Translations under genes and position numbers: made by a program
Shown here: piece by piece, positions 34,900-45,609 of the stretch
How the letters are laid out: the number at the start of each line of letters is the position of its first letter
Position numbering within the stretch: the first letter of the stretch is position 1
From: Aquatica leii
Lineage: Eukaryota > Arthropoda > Insecta > Coleoptera > Lampyridae
Assembly: GCA_035610365.1 (NCBI GenBank)
Contig: CM069435.1
Coordinates: forward strand, 69,065,389-69,129,388
Direction of reading: 5' to 3'
Length of the DNA: 64,000 nucleotides
Notes under the pieces: model-generated
The model's input: the letters and a program-made list of their open reading frames with translations, nothing else
What the model was told of the DNA's origin: nothing
Database searches by the model: none

Positions 34900-36000
34900 T
34901 CACAGAAACAATTTTTTTATTAAATGGAACACCTTGTATATTTTGACCCTTTTCAAAAGAAACGATCTCTATAAATTTTAGACGTACGCTTATTAACCAC
35001 CAGATGCCGTCGACCCCAACACTTTTGTATGGTAAATGTTACAAATCTTACATAGGATTTTGACATACTTAAGTGTGTAGAATAAAAATTGCAAAAGCAC
35101 GACAACATTACCGGATGTGGTTTTTAAATCGTCAAACACCTAATGTATAATATTATTTAAGATTACACAAACAATTTAGAAACAATAAAATTAAGAAAAC
35201 AAGAAACATGATGAGCAAACTGAAATGTGATAGCGCACTTTAAAGTATTTCACAAAACAACGTCATACGAAATAATGATTAGATTTCTTACACTTCTATC
35301 GAAATAAATGTTCTTCTTTCTCAATGCATTTTTCAGGTCGTGCGATAGCACTTTTTGTCACTTTAAGAAGAGTTTTTTCATCAATACTTTGTAAAGTGTT
35401 TGTAATTGCGTTTTCCAACTCGTTCACATTTTGATACCGTTGTTTGTAGATCTCATCTCTCAAAAAAACCCGAAGCCACAAATTGGCTCATTTTTACTTA
35501 TTCATTTACGGCCAAAGAGTCTTGTCAATAAGTTAACACTCTCAAAATAATTATGAGCAAATGCTCCATCCTGTTGAAAGTAAACATGTGGGTAATGAAT
35601 CAACAGAATATTCTCCAGAAAATTATTAAAAATTGGTTCTAATAACGCGGCATATCTCTCTCCAGTCAAATTCCAACCATAGAAAACGGGACCAACAATT
35701 TTCAATTCTATTAAACCGCGCCCAACATTTAGGCTAAAGCAGTGTTACAGTAAATAGAGTTTATGCTTTTGCATAATCGTTTAAATTGTTCTGTTTTTCA
35801 CACCAAACTCGACAATAGCGCTTCTGATTGATTTTCCAAGAAATGCTTCAAAATATGCCAGCACATTGTTTCATTTGTTAATCATTTATAAAAAGCTTCC
35901 TTTTTTCTTGTTTGCTCAAATGTAGCTTTATTGTTTCTAAATTGTCTGTATAATTTCAAAAAATACTGTACATTTAGTGCTTGACGATTCGAAAATTTAA
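34900..36000 (-). mobile_element. Mariner-superfamily transposon relic, internally deleted
   Basis: About 35900-35770 minus reads VLAYFEAFLGKSIRSAIVEFGV and MQKHKLY, the helix-turn-helix DNA-binding part of insect mariner-like transposases. It then jumps directly to IVGPVFYGWNLTGERYAALLEP and HVYFQQDGAFAHN (35705-35502), the block with the second catalytic Asp (QQDGA.AH). The 'WPPRSPDL..LDFFLWG' block with the third acidic residue and the first Asp block are absent. The C-terminal piece 35481-35296 (IYKQRYQNVNELENAI, RPEKCIEKEEHLF) follows. The 3' side includes GGAACACCTTGTATA at 34928-34942, typical of ends in this group; termini were not fixed. Confidence 0.75.
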
Positions 36001-36059
36001 TCTAGTAATGCTGTAGTACATTTGCAGAACTCTTTCTGCACACTAAATATACCTCAAAC

Positions 36060-38600
36060 ATGTTACATTTTTGTAAATGAGTGAAAAACATTATAAAGCT
36101 GTCACAAACAAAAATATTGAAAAACAACTATTGACAGATTTAATTTATCTAACGTCTCATCCACAACCTTCTTAAGTTTAAGTGTTTGTTATTTGTTTCT
36201 TTTTAAGTTTAGGGTGATTATGTATTAACAATTTTTGATTCAAAATATTTTTTTTTTAAATGTGTAAAAATATACAATGTCTTTTAAAAAATGTCGTTTT
36301 TGTAAATATTTTTGTTCAGTTGTTCTATTGTCACCATTGTAATCAACAGAAAGAATGACATTAGTTTGCTCATTAACCAATCTTGTAGCAATATTCATAA
36401 TAAAAATAGTAACGGTAAACGTTTAACTTTGGGCACGGTGTATATAATAGATTAAAGACTTTTAAAAATAAAAAAACATTAGATGATTTTGAGGCTGTAC
36501 GTTGAGCAGTTATTGCTTGTTTCATTTTGACTAGTACAAAAAAGTATCAATGAAAAAAAAAGATTAGTTTGCTCATCATTAAAGAGTAAGCCAAAAAAAC
36601 TAACTTAAATACGACAATACAATACAAAAAATAGAAAAAGCAAGAAGAAGCGTCAGAGTATACAAAAATAACAAGACATAGAAAAACCCAATATTTTACA
36701 GTATATTAATAAAAAATACACAAAAATCATAAACAATATTTTTATTTAAAATTAGAAGTAATTTTCAAAGGAGGAGGTTTTTAGATTGTTAAAATTTTTG
36801 TTTACGTATGTCAGTGATCAGTCCTTTCCACGTTGACCAATTTCGATATTTTTTTAGAAAACAGTTATTTTGAGAATGTATTTAAATTTGCTCAAATTCT
36901 AATGATGAGATTCATGGGAAAATGATCAAGTTATCAAATTTACATCGACATAAAATTTTCTTAAATATTAAAGGTTTTCGGTGACTATAACTAATCTAGC
37001 TTGTCAAAGTTCAACGTAAATTGCTCAGCCAATTCCATAAATTCATCTTTTTTCAAAGCGAAAAACTTGGTTTTTATACTAATATTTACCGGCTTTGTAC
37101 ACGAATTATTTTCATTTTTTTTTATAGCTTACCAGAAAAAATAAAAAATAAAATTTTTTAACAAAAAAAACTATTACGAAAGAATGTATCAAATAACATC
37201 TATAAAAAAGTAAAAAATAATGATTTAATTTAGTTACAATTAAACTACAAAATCTTTATTACATAAAAGTACTTTTTGAAGTCAAATCCAATAACACATT
37301 TGATTAAAAGCTTTTACAACTGCCATAGTCAATCTTAAGAATTAATCTTAATTTTACGCTAAAGGCATACATGGAATCGACTCCAAAAAGTAATTTCATG
37401 TAAAGAATTTTTTTTAAAAGTCGATTTTTTTTATGTAAACTGACATCACAACTATAATTTAATAAATAATTAATGACAGATAATTTATTATTTCTCAATT
37501 ATAATTGACTAATTTACACATTAAAAATAAAGTATTTTGTAACAGCATTTTTAAATTATTTTATCGCAACTGTTTAATATATATTTTTTTTTAATTAACA
37601 AAAATAAAATTGTCAGCATTTAAATTATAAAAATTGACGTATTTATTATAAAATTGAGGTAACGTGTTTAACGATTTATCTTGCAACTTATTTAGCAGAA
37701 CTGCAAAATTTTTTTAGGTTTCATTCTTTTGTTGTTTTATATATTTTTTAAAAGAAGCTGATAAAGATTATAGCATTGTTTTTTTTGTAAATTAATTTTT
37801 AGAAACCGATGGTATCTACGGTAAGATAGTAACAAAAACTATCTAGTTTTGTTAAACATCTAAAGTCATATAATTTAAATAGAATTGTAAAATATGTTTT
37901 ATATGTATTATATAAAAGAGTATGTATAAAGTTTAAAAACAATTATTTATTAATTAATGTTAACTAAAGTTACATGTTAATATTTAGTTAGTCAAAAATA
38001 GCATAGTGCAACTTTAATTTAAGTTGCTGATAACAAAACAACAAAAAGATAGGTATAATTAGTAAATTTAAATACAATTTAACGATTATTTATATGTACA
38101 GTAAATTTTATGGTAGATGTTTTAATGCACAATGCATTTTTGTTAGTCGTTACAAAAAATATTTTACATTCTAATTTGCTTTACTGTATCTACAATTTTC
38201 GAATCGATAATAACGCCTTTATCTGAACTGTTCAAACAAGCATTATGGCATTTACTTTTGTGGTCTTATTCTTACTACCAAAATCCTTTACTATTTGTGT
38301 AAGTGGCTTTAACTTAAAAACGTAGATCCCTAAAATTCGACAATTTCTCTGTTTAAATTGCATGTAAAAAAAATTGCTATTTCAACTGTTTATTAAAGTT
38401 TAAGCGATGGTGCCATCACAAATCTATTAACTTATATTGCAATTTTAAAACTTAATTAGTGTTTAGTTATACATATTAACATACTAATATCGTAAATTAC
38501 TAAATAATATGTTGAATAACTAAAACTGTATAATCAATTCTTAACTTTTATGCAAAACGTTTTAATTTATTTTTAATATTTTTTTCTAGGCATCTGATAA
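36060..38600. other. AT-rich non-coding stretch
   Basis: No gene or recognisable element seen. Confidence 0.45.
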
Positions 38601-38614
38601 AAATTTTTCTATAG

Positions 38615-38815
38615 AGTTTACAACCTGGCTTAGTTTACAAGTAGATTACCTAACTCTGTAGTAGTTCTTTGTTAGATTGTTGTTGGTTTTTTTAAATTTA
38701 TGGTTTTTTTTATAATTTTTTTTTAGTTTAAAATCTGGCTTAGTTCAGAAGTTGATTACCTTACTCTTTAGAAGTTTTTAGTTAGATTTTGGTTGCTTGT
38801 TTAAATTTTTTCAAT
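38615..38815. repeat. Two-copy tandem repeat (~105-110 bp period)
   Basis: The segment beginning CCTGGCTTAGTTTACAAGTA (about 38625) recurs as TCTGGCTTAGTTCAGAAGTT (about 38734), including GATTACC.TACTCT.TAG.AGTT and TTAGATT.TTGGTT. It lies directly upstream of a hammerhead-like core and could be part of a PLE terminal region. Confidence 0.7.
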
Positions 38816-38828
38816 TATCTTTTACGCC

Positions 38829-39131
38829 CTGATAAAGCCCTTTGCAAAAGTAGGCGAAACGTTGGCAAATTGGATTACAACAATGACACGGACCGAACAC
38901 GAGAAACTTTCTTATCTTAGAAAATTAATTTTGTTATCAATGAAAATATTTTATTTTTGTATATCTTACGGTTTTAAATTTTTGTCAACGTATTTTTCCA
39001 AATTTAAATTAGAGAAATTAAAAAACTTTCAAAAATGCAAAAACATCTACAAATCTTCAAAACAACAGAAAACTTGTATGACAATAATTAACGAAAAACT
39101 AATTAAAGAAAAGAAACAGAAAATTTGGTAA
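38829..39131 (+). mobile_element. Possible PLE 5' end (hammerhead-like core plus start of ORF)
   Basis: CCTGATAAAGCCC...GGCGAAACG (38829-38861) has the order of a hammerhead core with a GCC/GGC stem II, though CTGATAA departs from CTGANGA at one conserved base. Immediately after it a frame opens at 38862 and runs 89 codons to 39131. It is basic and Lys-rich with FLRKL-like, FSKFKLEKLKNFQK and CMTIINEKLIKEK segments, as expected for a PLE or LINE N-terminal region. No RT follows. Assignment to a PLE rests only on this layout; no catalytic domain is present. Confidence 0.4.
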
Positions 39132-39139
39132 CAAAACAA

Positions 39140-40950
39140 AATAAGATATTATTTGACTGTTCTCTATATCTGGTCAAAAATTATCAGTACTGTTAAAATA
39201 ATTTCACCGTTAAAAAAATATAGAATAAATTTACAGCGTTGATGAATGCGAATAAACATAAATTACAAATTTATTTCTGTAGTGATTTCACATAAGCGCG
39301 TAATTTCTTAAATATGACAATAAATATGTAATCACAAATGTTATTAACTCAGATATGTAATATAACGATATCAAATAATTTCAAAATAAGAAACTTCCGA
39401 TGACGGCGTTGTTGTTGATAGATAACGCACTAAGTCATCCTTCAGAGTAACAAATGAAACGCAAAGATGGGTCAATTTTTGTCTAACGTAATTCCGCTAA
39501 TTCAAACATTAAATTAAAACGTAATACAACTATCGTCGTATAGTAACAAAAATTTCTATTTTATTATGTAGCAATTAATTTGTGTAGTAACAAAAAGAAG
39601 CAAACAAAAAACAACTAATAAAGTACTGACAATATAATAACATGCAGTAAGTACGTCTGGTCTATTGTTTTTACACGTTTATTTACTTTTTGTTTTTGCG
39701 TTTACGAATAAGTCTTTTGTTATTACTAAATAAATAATAATAAAAAACATTTTGATTGTAATAAAGAGATGAATCTGATGTTAATAGTTTTGGTGAATCT
39801 ATAAATTACATAAAACACATTTATTTTTTTGTCGAGTTTAGAAGGTAAGAGTTAATGTTTTATAATTTTTGATTTAAGAACCGAGTTAGAAAAACAAACC
39901 TCAAAATCTATAAAATAAGAAAATGTCGACAAACGTCTACTACCAATTTTTTTAAACACATTTAAAAACGCATAAAATTTTCCTATGTGTTTATTAAATA
40001 AATGTCAAGTTTTACCGTTTTTTTGTAAAAAGTGTCCATATTAAACAAATGTTTCATAATTTAATTAAAACTTTACAAAACGGAATCTTGCATAAAACGA
40101 AAAATTAACCTAGATCTAGAAAATTTTGACAGGTTTCCCTGTATTTACAAAGCAAACAATTTAAGTATTTAGGTTATTACCTTTACTAAATAGTTTCTCA
40201 TGTACAAAAAACTATACAACTAAACTTTTTAATTAAAGTAACAGCAATAAAAAATAAATACATTGACAAGTTTTATATCATATCATAAAAATTTAAATTC
40301 CTACATAACGTTGTTATTGTACGAATGATTAGTTGCTTAAATTTTATACGTAAAGCAATAAACAACTATAAATGTCTTACATAAAGTAATTCGCAATAAT
40401 AGCAACATTGTTAAGAAAGTATTTAAACATAAGAACATTATTATTATTACAATCTTGTTAGCAACACTTTACAGTACACTGCACAGTGGCGTAACAAACT
40501 AGTTCAGTAAAAAAACTATACTATCGACCTCTAATGCGCGGTACAAATTTTTGGGTTGCATATTCCCATAAGGTTAACTATCGTTAAGAATATTCTAATC
40601 AACGTTCATTCAATTGCATTGTGTGGGTATTTTAGCTTCTAAATTTTTGTTTTTAATCTGATTGATCTTTTCGTTCTACAGATCTATAACTAGAATGTTG
40701 TAAAACATACATGTAACATGATAATTTTTAAATTTGAAACGTATGAAACTAAATTAACTTTAGAATGTAACACATTGAATAATTATCAAATTTGTAACCA
40801 TAATAATAAAAATCCACGTCAAAAAAAAAAACGTTGTGAGTAGTAAAAAAGTAGTCGTAGGAAAATACTGTACTATGTAAAAACAAAAAAATAATGATAA
40901 CACCTTGTTTCTGCGACTATTAAGTAATTATAACATTAACATAGACATAT
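39140..40950. other. AT-rich non-coding stretch
   Basis: No gene or element recognised. Confidence 0.45.
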
Positions 40951-40952
40951 AT

Positions 40953-41092
40953 AAATGGTGTATTTAATTAATACAATTTAAATGCAAGCTGTCAAACTTT
41001 AGCAAAGTTCTTCGTTTTTATACTGCCTGACGAAGAATTTTGCTAAAGTGCGAAAGCTTGCATTTAAACTGTATTAAATAAATACATCATTT
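40953..41092. repeat. Fold-back made of two PLE ends
   Basis: Arm 40953-41017 (minus-oriented) and arm 41028-41092 (plus-oriented) are inverted copies of the same ~65-bp PLE tail seen at 33880-33947. Each arm contains CTTTGCTAAAG-type stem sequence, an AAGCTTGC or AGCTTGC palindrome and a GTATTAA.TAAATAC end. The right arm keeps CTGACGA (41027-41033) and GAAA (41052-41055). Only ~10 bp separate the arms, so the whole forms one long hairpin. Confidence 0.75.
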
Positions 41093-41099
41093 GCTCTAA

Positions 41100-41905
41100 A
41101 AAAATCTTTAATATGTTTTGTAATAAAAGTTTATATGTTTAAAATTAGGTAGTAAGGTTATTGTATGTTTGTGAACGGTTAGGCAACGTGGTATATTCCT
41201 CATGATAAATTTCATTTCCGAACGGTTTAAAATCATTGCCAACTATTGTCATTTCGATATAGGGTAACAAACTATTAAAGCTAAATTTTGAAGAACTTGT
41301 TCATAAAATTTTAATACAAAATTTTTTAACGCTGTGTAGCTGCTGTCGTATTTGTGTAAACGGTACATAGAAATTAAAAAAACGTCGATTTTAAAAACTT
41401 GACTACAAGTTTTAAATATTTAATGCAAAAAGTACGGTAACTGTAATTTATCTGGCATTGTGCATTGTTGTAAGTTAGTCATTATTTTGAATAAACCGCT
41501 TAGAAGCTTTTCGATGATTATTAAAATCTTTTGACAGGTTAAGTAAACAAATCAATTAAAGAAAAAAATACCTAACTAAATGTACGAGTACTATTTCAAA
41601 AAGAAAATTACACCTATACAAGGTGACTATGATACAAAAATTGCTGCTTTCTGATTTTCTATGTCGAATAAGGTATTGTTGATGGTTTAACAAAATCTTA
41701 AACAATAATGACGTGTTATTCATAACTTTCTTTATTGGTGAAGTATGGTTTCGTCTTAGTGGATATCTGAATTCACAGAATAGCAAAAACTGGTCACTAG
41801 AAAACTTTTATATTTTTGTAGATACATCAGCATCAGATTGAAGTGTGGTTGGCAATGTCGCACAGTAAGATCATTGTTACTATTTTTTTAAATAAAAATA
41901 TTAAT
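41100..41905. other. AT-rich non-coding stretch
   Basis: No gene recognised; the last part may be eroded 5' sequence of the mariner relic that follows. Confidence 0.4.
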
Positions 41906-41919
41906 GCAAATATTTAATT

Positions 41920-42270
41920 TTAGATCCGTTTATTAATGAACTACATGACCATTAGTTACAGCAATATTTGCAACAAGATAAAGCTACCGCTCACACTGCT
42001 AGAATAACATTAAATTATTTACGACAGTTTTTCGGTGACCGACTGATAAGTGAAAACAGATGGCCTCGACGATCACCTAATTTAACCTTACTGGACTTTT
42101 TTATGTATGGTTTTTTAAAAATAAAGTACATTCACAACATCTACTGTAGAAAAAAAAAGCAAAATGCGATTACAAAAACTGTTGACAGTATTACACCGAA
42201 AGTGTTTTTAACAATATTAAAAATAGAGTGAACCTGTGTTTAAATTTAGATGGACAACATTTTAAACAGA
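41920..42270 (+). pseudogene. Mariner-superfamily transposase, C-terminal fragment
   Basis: Starting near 41923 the frame reads DPFINELHDH, a stop, then LQQDKATAHTARITLNYL (second catalytic Asp in QQD), FFGDRLISENRWPRRSPNL, LLDFFMYGFLK (block with the third acidic residue; the usual PDL reads PNL) and ITPKVFLTILK. A shift near 42230 continues VNLCLNLDGQHFKQM, the usual last residues. The N-terminal DNA-binding part and first catalytic Asp are missing. Related to, but not the same family as, the relic at 34.9-36.0 kb. Confidence 0.85.
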
Positions 42271-42274
42271 TGTT

Positions 42275-44345
42275 CTAAATTAATTGTATATTTTTTTACA
42301 TTTGTTAAATACACTATATTTTAACTTCTATTAAACCTAGTGTTTATAAGTATTAGAAATTGTGTTCTGTTTTATAAATTAAAAAATAAATTTATCTTAT
42401 TCATTTTATCACAAATTTAAATATTAGTAAAAAAATTTACGCGCCGTCTATAAAGTGTTAATACTTAGTACCAATTTTACAAAACTATCTAATGAGCACT
42501 AAATTTAAACGCCCGTCAATCATTTCTGAACACAGTGTATAAGTTACGTTAGGTTTTGTAACTCATTTCGTTGCTTAATTAACAAACAAAATAAAAATAA
42601 TGTAGAATAATTTGCATACACGCTGCATTAAAACTGTTAATTTAAATTAGAGGTCTTTGATCAAACAAATGTGTATGCAGTTTCTTTTACAAGAACATTT
42701 TGTTTTCAGTTGGTTTTAAAATACTGCAAAAATAGATTAAATTTAGATTTAATTAATTAAATAAAACTAAAACACGTAATAAAATAAATTGTAATTTTAC
42801 TAAAATTACATGTAGATAATATTTGTCTGCGGCTTAAAGAAGATTGGTGAAATATCATTTCAATTTTAAAGGTAATACTCCACAGTCACGGTTAAACATT
42901 TATTACGCATTTTATATGCCTAACTGCATACGTTAATACTATATAATAAACAGGTTGTGCCTAAAAAAATTTCAATTCCAACATTTACGTTTGACGATAA
43001 ATTGTACCTTTAATGCAAAAATTCAATTTTTTATATTAAGCATTTATTTGACCAGTTGCTATTTAACGAATTAAAAACAATGTTAGGTTATTGATTAACA
43101 ATAAAACGTGAATGACAAAAAACTAAAATATGACTAATAGCAATGATTAAAGTTTAATTACGACTAAATCAATTACGGTAAACGGCATATAAATACCTAA
43201 TTTCCAATTCTAATTTATGTTGCGCGCCATGTACTGACTTTTATACATAAAAAAAAATTTTTTTGCTTAACTGCTTTGTAATCACGAACAAGCTTCTAAA
43301 CTGTAAAAAACGTCTTAATCTTACCTCTTTAACTAAACTTTTTTTACTGCTCTAAGTGAACAGATGAGAATTTGCTGATATTCTGCAGGAAGAAAAAAAA
43401 AGCATAAATTTGTATTTATTTTGTAAATTGATTTTCTATTTTTTGCTCTATAAAGTTTCTTAAATTAAAAATAATCTTATCAGTAACAGTGTTAAATCGC
43501 CGTTTTTTAATTGAAAGGTAAATTATATCAACAAAGTTTCATTAATCATAGTTTATAAACTATATCACATAAACTCTTAACTGCATAGTTTTATTATTAC
43601 ACAACTACACTAACTTTTTAAGCAAATCGGGAATGAAAAAACAATGTCCTTTGCGCTGTTTCATTGTGCAGGTTTGAACTAAACAAGTAAACTAGCTATA
43701 ACTAAATACAATATAATATTTAATATTACTTTAAACACAAATTATTATTGACACAAAAAAAGATTTAAGGTAATGTAAAAATAATTATAAAAACTGTTAT
43801 TTGCTATAATAAGTCCAAAAAAGTTAATAACAATACGGTAATTTATTATCTTTATATTATGATTAATTTTTTGACAAATAATTTTTTTTTCTGTTTTGAC
43901 AAACAAAGTTAAATATTTAACTAACAAATATTAACTAATTTATAGACATATATCGATACAATTTCAAAACTTACATTCTAATAAATAGTTGAATTTTATA
44001 TTTATTACATTATACAATAATTACAGTTGCAGTAATAATAATATATGTATATATAAATGCATGTATATGACGTATTTATTTATTTAAACTTGTGCAGTAA
44101 AACCTACATTTATTATAAATATTTGTTGTTTGAAGAACCTTGTAATCCGTTCTAAATAATTATGTTTTTATTTTTTTATGTTAATTTAAAAAAAATGTTT
44201 TTACACAAAAAAAACTAATAAACCATACAAACTAATTAAAAATATAAAATTCAATATTTCTACACTATAGAAACTATTTCTATAAAATATTATACTTATA
44301 ATATATTTTTGCAAGCACGCACATTTGCAATTACGTAAATTTAGT
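42275..44345. other. AT-rich non-coding stretch
   Basis: The first ~270 bp may be the 3' flank of the mariner relic. The rest shows no gene or element. Confidence 0.4.
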
Positions 44346-44399
44346 AAAAACTAATATAACATTTATTATATTTTTATAAATTAAAAAAGTATATAAATA

Positions 44400-44561
44400 T
44401 AATTATATAATTTGTTCAACGTTCTGGAAACAAATAAAGAATATCATGGTTTGTAGATTGAGATCTAGGTTTTTTGTAATAATATACAAATAAATGCATT
44501 ATTTCTTTGTTTTGCAATAATATAAATGCGAAGACATTTTTTCAGTATAGCATTCGTAAAA
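44400..44561 (+). promoter_or_regulatory. Conserved upstream region of secreted-protein gene 1
   Basis: About 160 bp strongly matching 50226-50387 upstream of the paralogue, including GAATATCATGGTTTGTAGAT, GATCTAGGTTTTTTGTAATA and ACAAATAAATGCAT. An AATATAAATG TATA-like box at 44519-44528 lies ~15-25 bp before an initiator-like TTCAGTAT, so transcription should begin near 44543. Conservation as strong as the coding part suggests a working promoter. Confidence 0.55.
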
Positions 44562-45008
44562 ATGAAGCTAATTAATATTGTTTTACTTACATGTGTTTTG
44601 TCAAGCGTTGTTTTAACAGATTCGCTAAGACGAGGTATGAATTGTTATTTAATTGTTAATAAATTTAAATTTTGCTTTGTAGAAATTTATTTAAGCAACA
44701 GACAAACACAGTCTATGCTTTCAACAGTAATCAGACAAATTCGAAATATTTTTCAATGTTTTCTTAACATTGCAACTACAGGCACTTCCAGCAGTTTAAC
44801 CGCTATAGGAGACCTCCTTTCTAGATTTGTACTTCAAGTTAATAATTTAATTTCTTGCTCAAGCGTTACAGATGTAAGCATTCTTATTACTTGTATAATG
44901 ACATATCTTACACCTACTAACTTAATAACGTTAGTTTTAAACCAACCATTTACTGTACTAACGTTTCTTAGTTCTACGTTTAACTTAACTTTAGACTGCG
45001 TAGTATAA
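44562..45008 (+). CDS. Small secreted protein, gene 1 (two exons)
   Basis: Predicted 132-residue protein from exon 1 (44562-44634) and exon 2 (44683-45008), joined across a 48-nt intron (44635-44682) with GT...AG ends and phase 1. Splicing is supported because the paralogue has an intron of the same length and place with donor GTAAGAA, and both predicted proteins then align without a gap. Residues 1-19 form a classical signal peptide (MKLINIVLLTCVLSSVVLT). The mature part has four Cys (FQCF, ISCSS, ITCI, DCVV), is rich in Ile, Leu, Thr and Ser, and has hydrophobic helix-like stretches. An upstream in-frame ATG (44526) is rejected: it lies at the TATA-like box and is not conserved. Family not recognised; role unknown, presumably extracellular or in a secretory tissue. 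Confidence 0.75.
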   Translation: MKLINIVLLTCVLSSVVLTDSLRRGMNCYLIVNKFKFCFVEIYLSNRQTQSMLSTVIRQIRNIFQCFLNIATTGTSSSLTAIGDLLSRFVLQVNNLISCSSVTDVSILITCIMTYLTPTNLITLVLNQPFTVLTFLSSTFNLTLDCVV

Positions 45009-45070
45009 AGCACTAGTCGTATAAAATATTATTGTAATTAACTATTGCATATACCAAAGTTTAACTTCTA

Positions 45071-45076
45071 AATAAA
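45071..45076 (+). terminator. Polyadenylation signal of gene 1
   Basis: AATAAA 63 bp after the stop codon of secreted-protein gene 1. The matching place behind the paralogue reads AATTAATAATAA, so its signal differs. Confidence 0.4.
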
Positions 45077-45189
45077 CAAAAATAATAATATAAATATATT
45101 ACATTACAGTGTTTTTATTTAAATAATAAAACATTTAACGTTTTTTTTGTGTTGCCAACATCGCAAACGTCAATATTCGTTCGTTAGTG

Positions 45190-45600
45190 TAGTTACGTAA
45201 TGAACGACAAAAGTTCTAGGGTGGCAAAATGAAAACTAGGAATCCACATAAAATTAAGTGTTCAAAGTCAATTAATATATTAGAACGAGTATGCGACAGG
45301 TGGAAAAATCATTTTAAAAATTTTGAAATTCAGTTAAAATTGAAGAAAAACGATGTTAAAGTTAATGTCAAATTTGACAGATTTAGTAATAAATGTAGTA
45401 CCAACATTATATTTCTGTTGATTTTTTTTTATTTTTTCAAAAAAAAATGTAAATTTATAAAAGGCAACACAAAAAATAATCTACATTACTCTCGTCGAAA
45501 AAATCATAGCATAACTCACTCACATGCAACACTCGGCCTCGCGTCGCATTAACGTTCGTTATGCTATTTTTTACTTTTGACTCTTGTTACGTAAACTACT
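45190..45600. repeat. Candidate MITE with imperfect TIRs
   Basis: Ends GTAGTTACGTAATGAACGAC at about 45197 and, inverted, GTAGTTTACGTAACAAGAGT from about 45600 match over ~26 bp with a few differences. Near the right end ATAGCATAAC and GTTATGCTAT (about 45507 and 45556) form a hairpin around a GC-rich loop containing CTCGGCCTCGCG, strikingly GC-rich for this window. A 107-codon frame across the unit has no recognisable features and is probably chance. Confidence 0.45.
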
Positions 45601-45609
45601 ATTGTTCAA

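Noticed and set aside
44526-45008. Unspliced 160-residue reading from the ATG at 44526
   Set aside because: It reads through the intron; the paralogue cannot be read that way, and both copies share GT-AG ends that give identical-length proteins starting at MKL.
45229-45552. 107-codon frame
   Set aside because: It lies within the candidate MITE, with no recognisable motif and a biased Lys/Asn composition typical of chance frames here.
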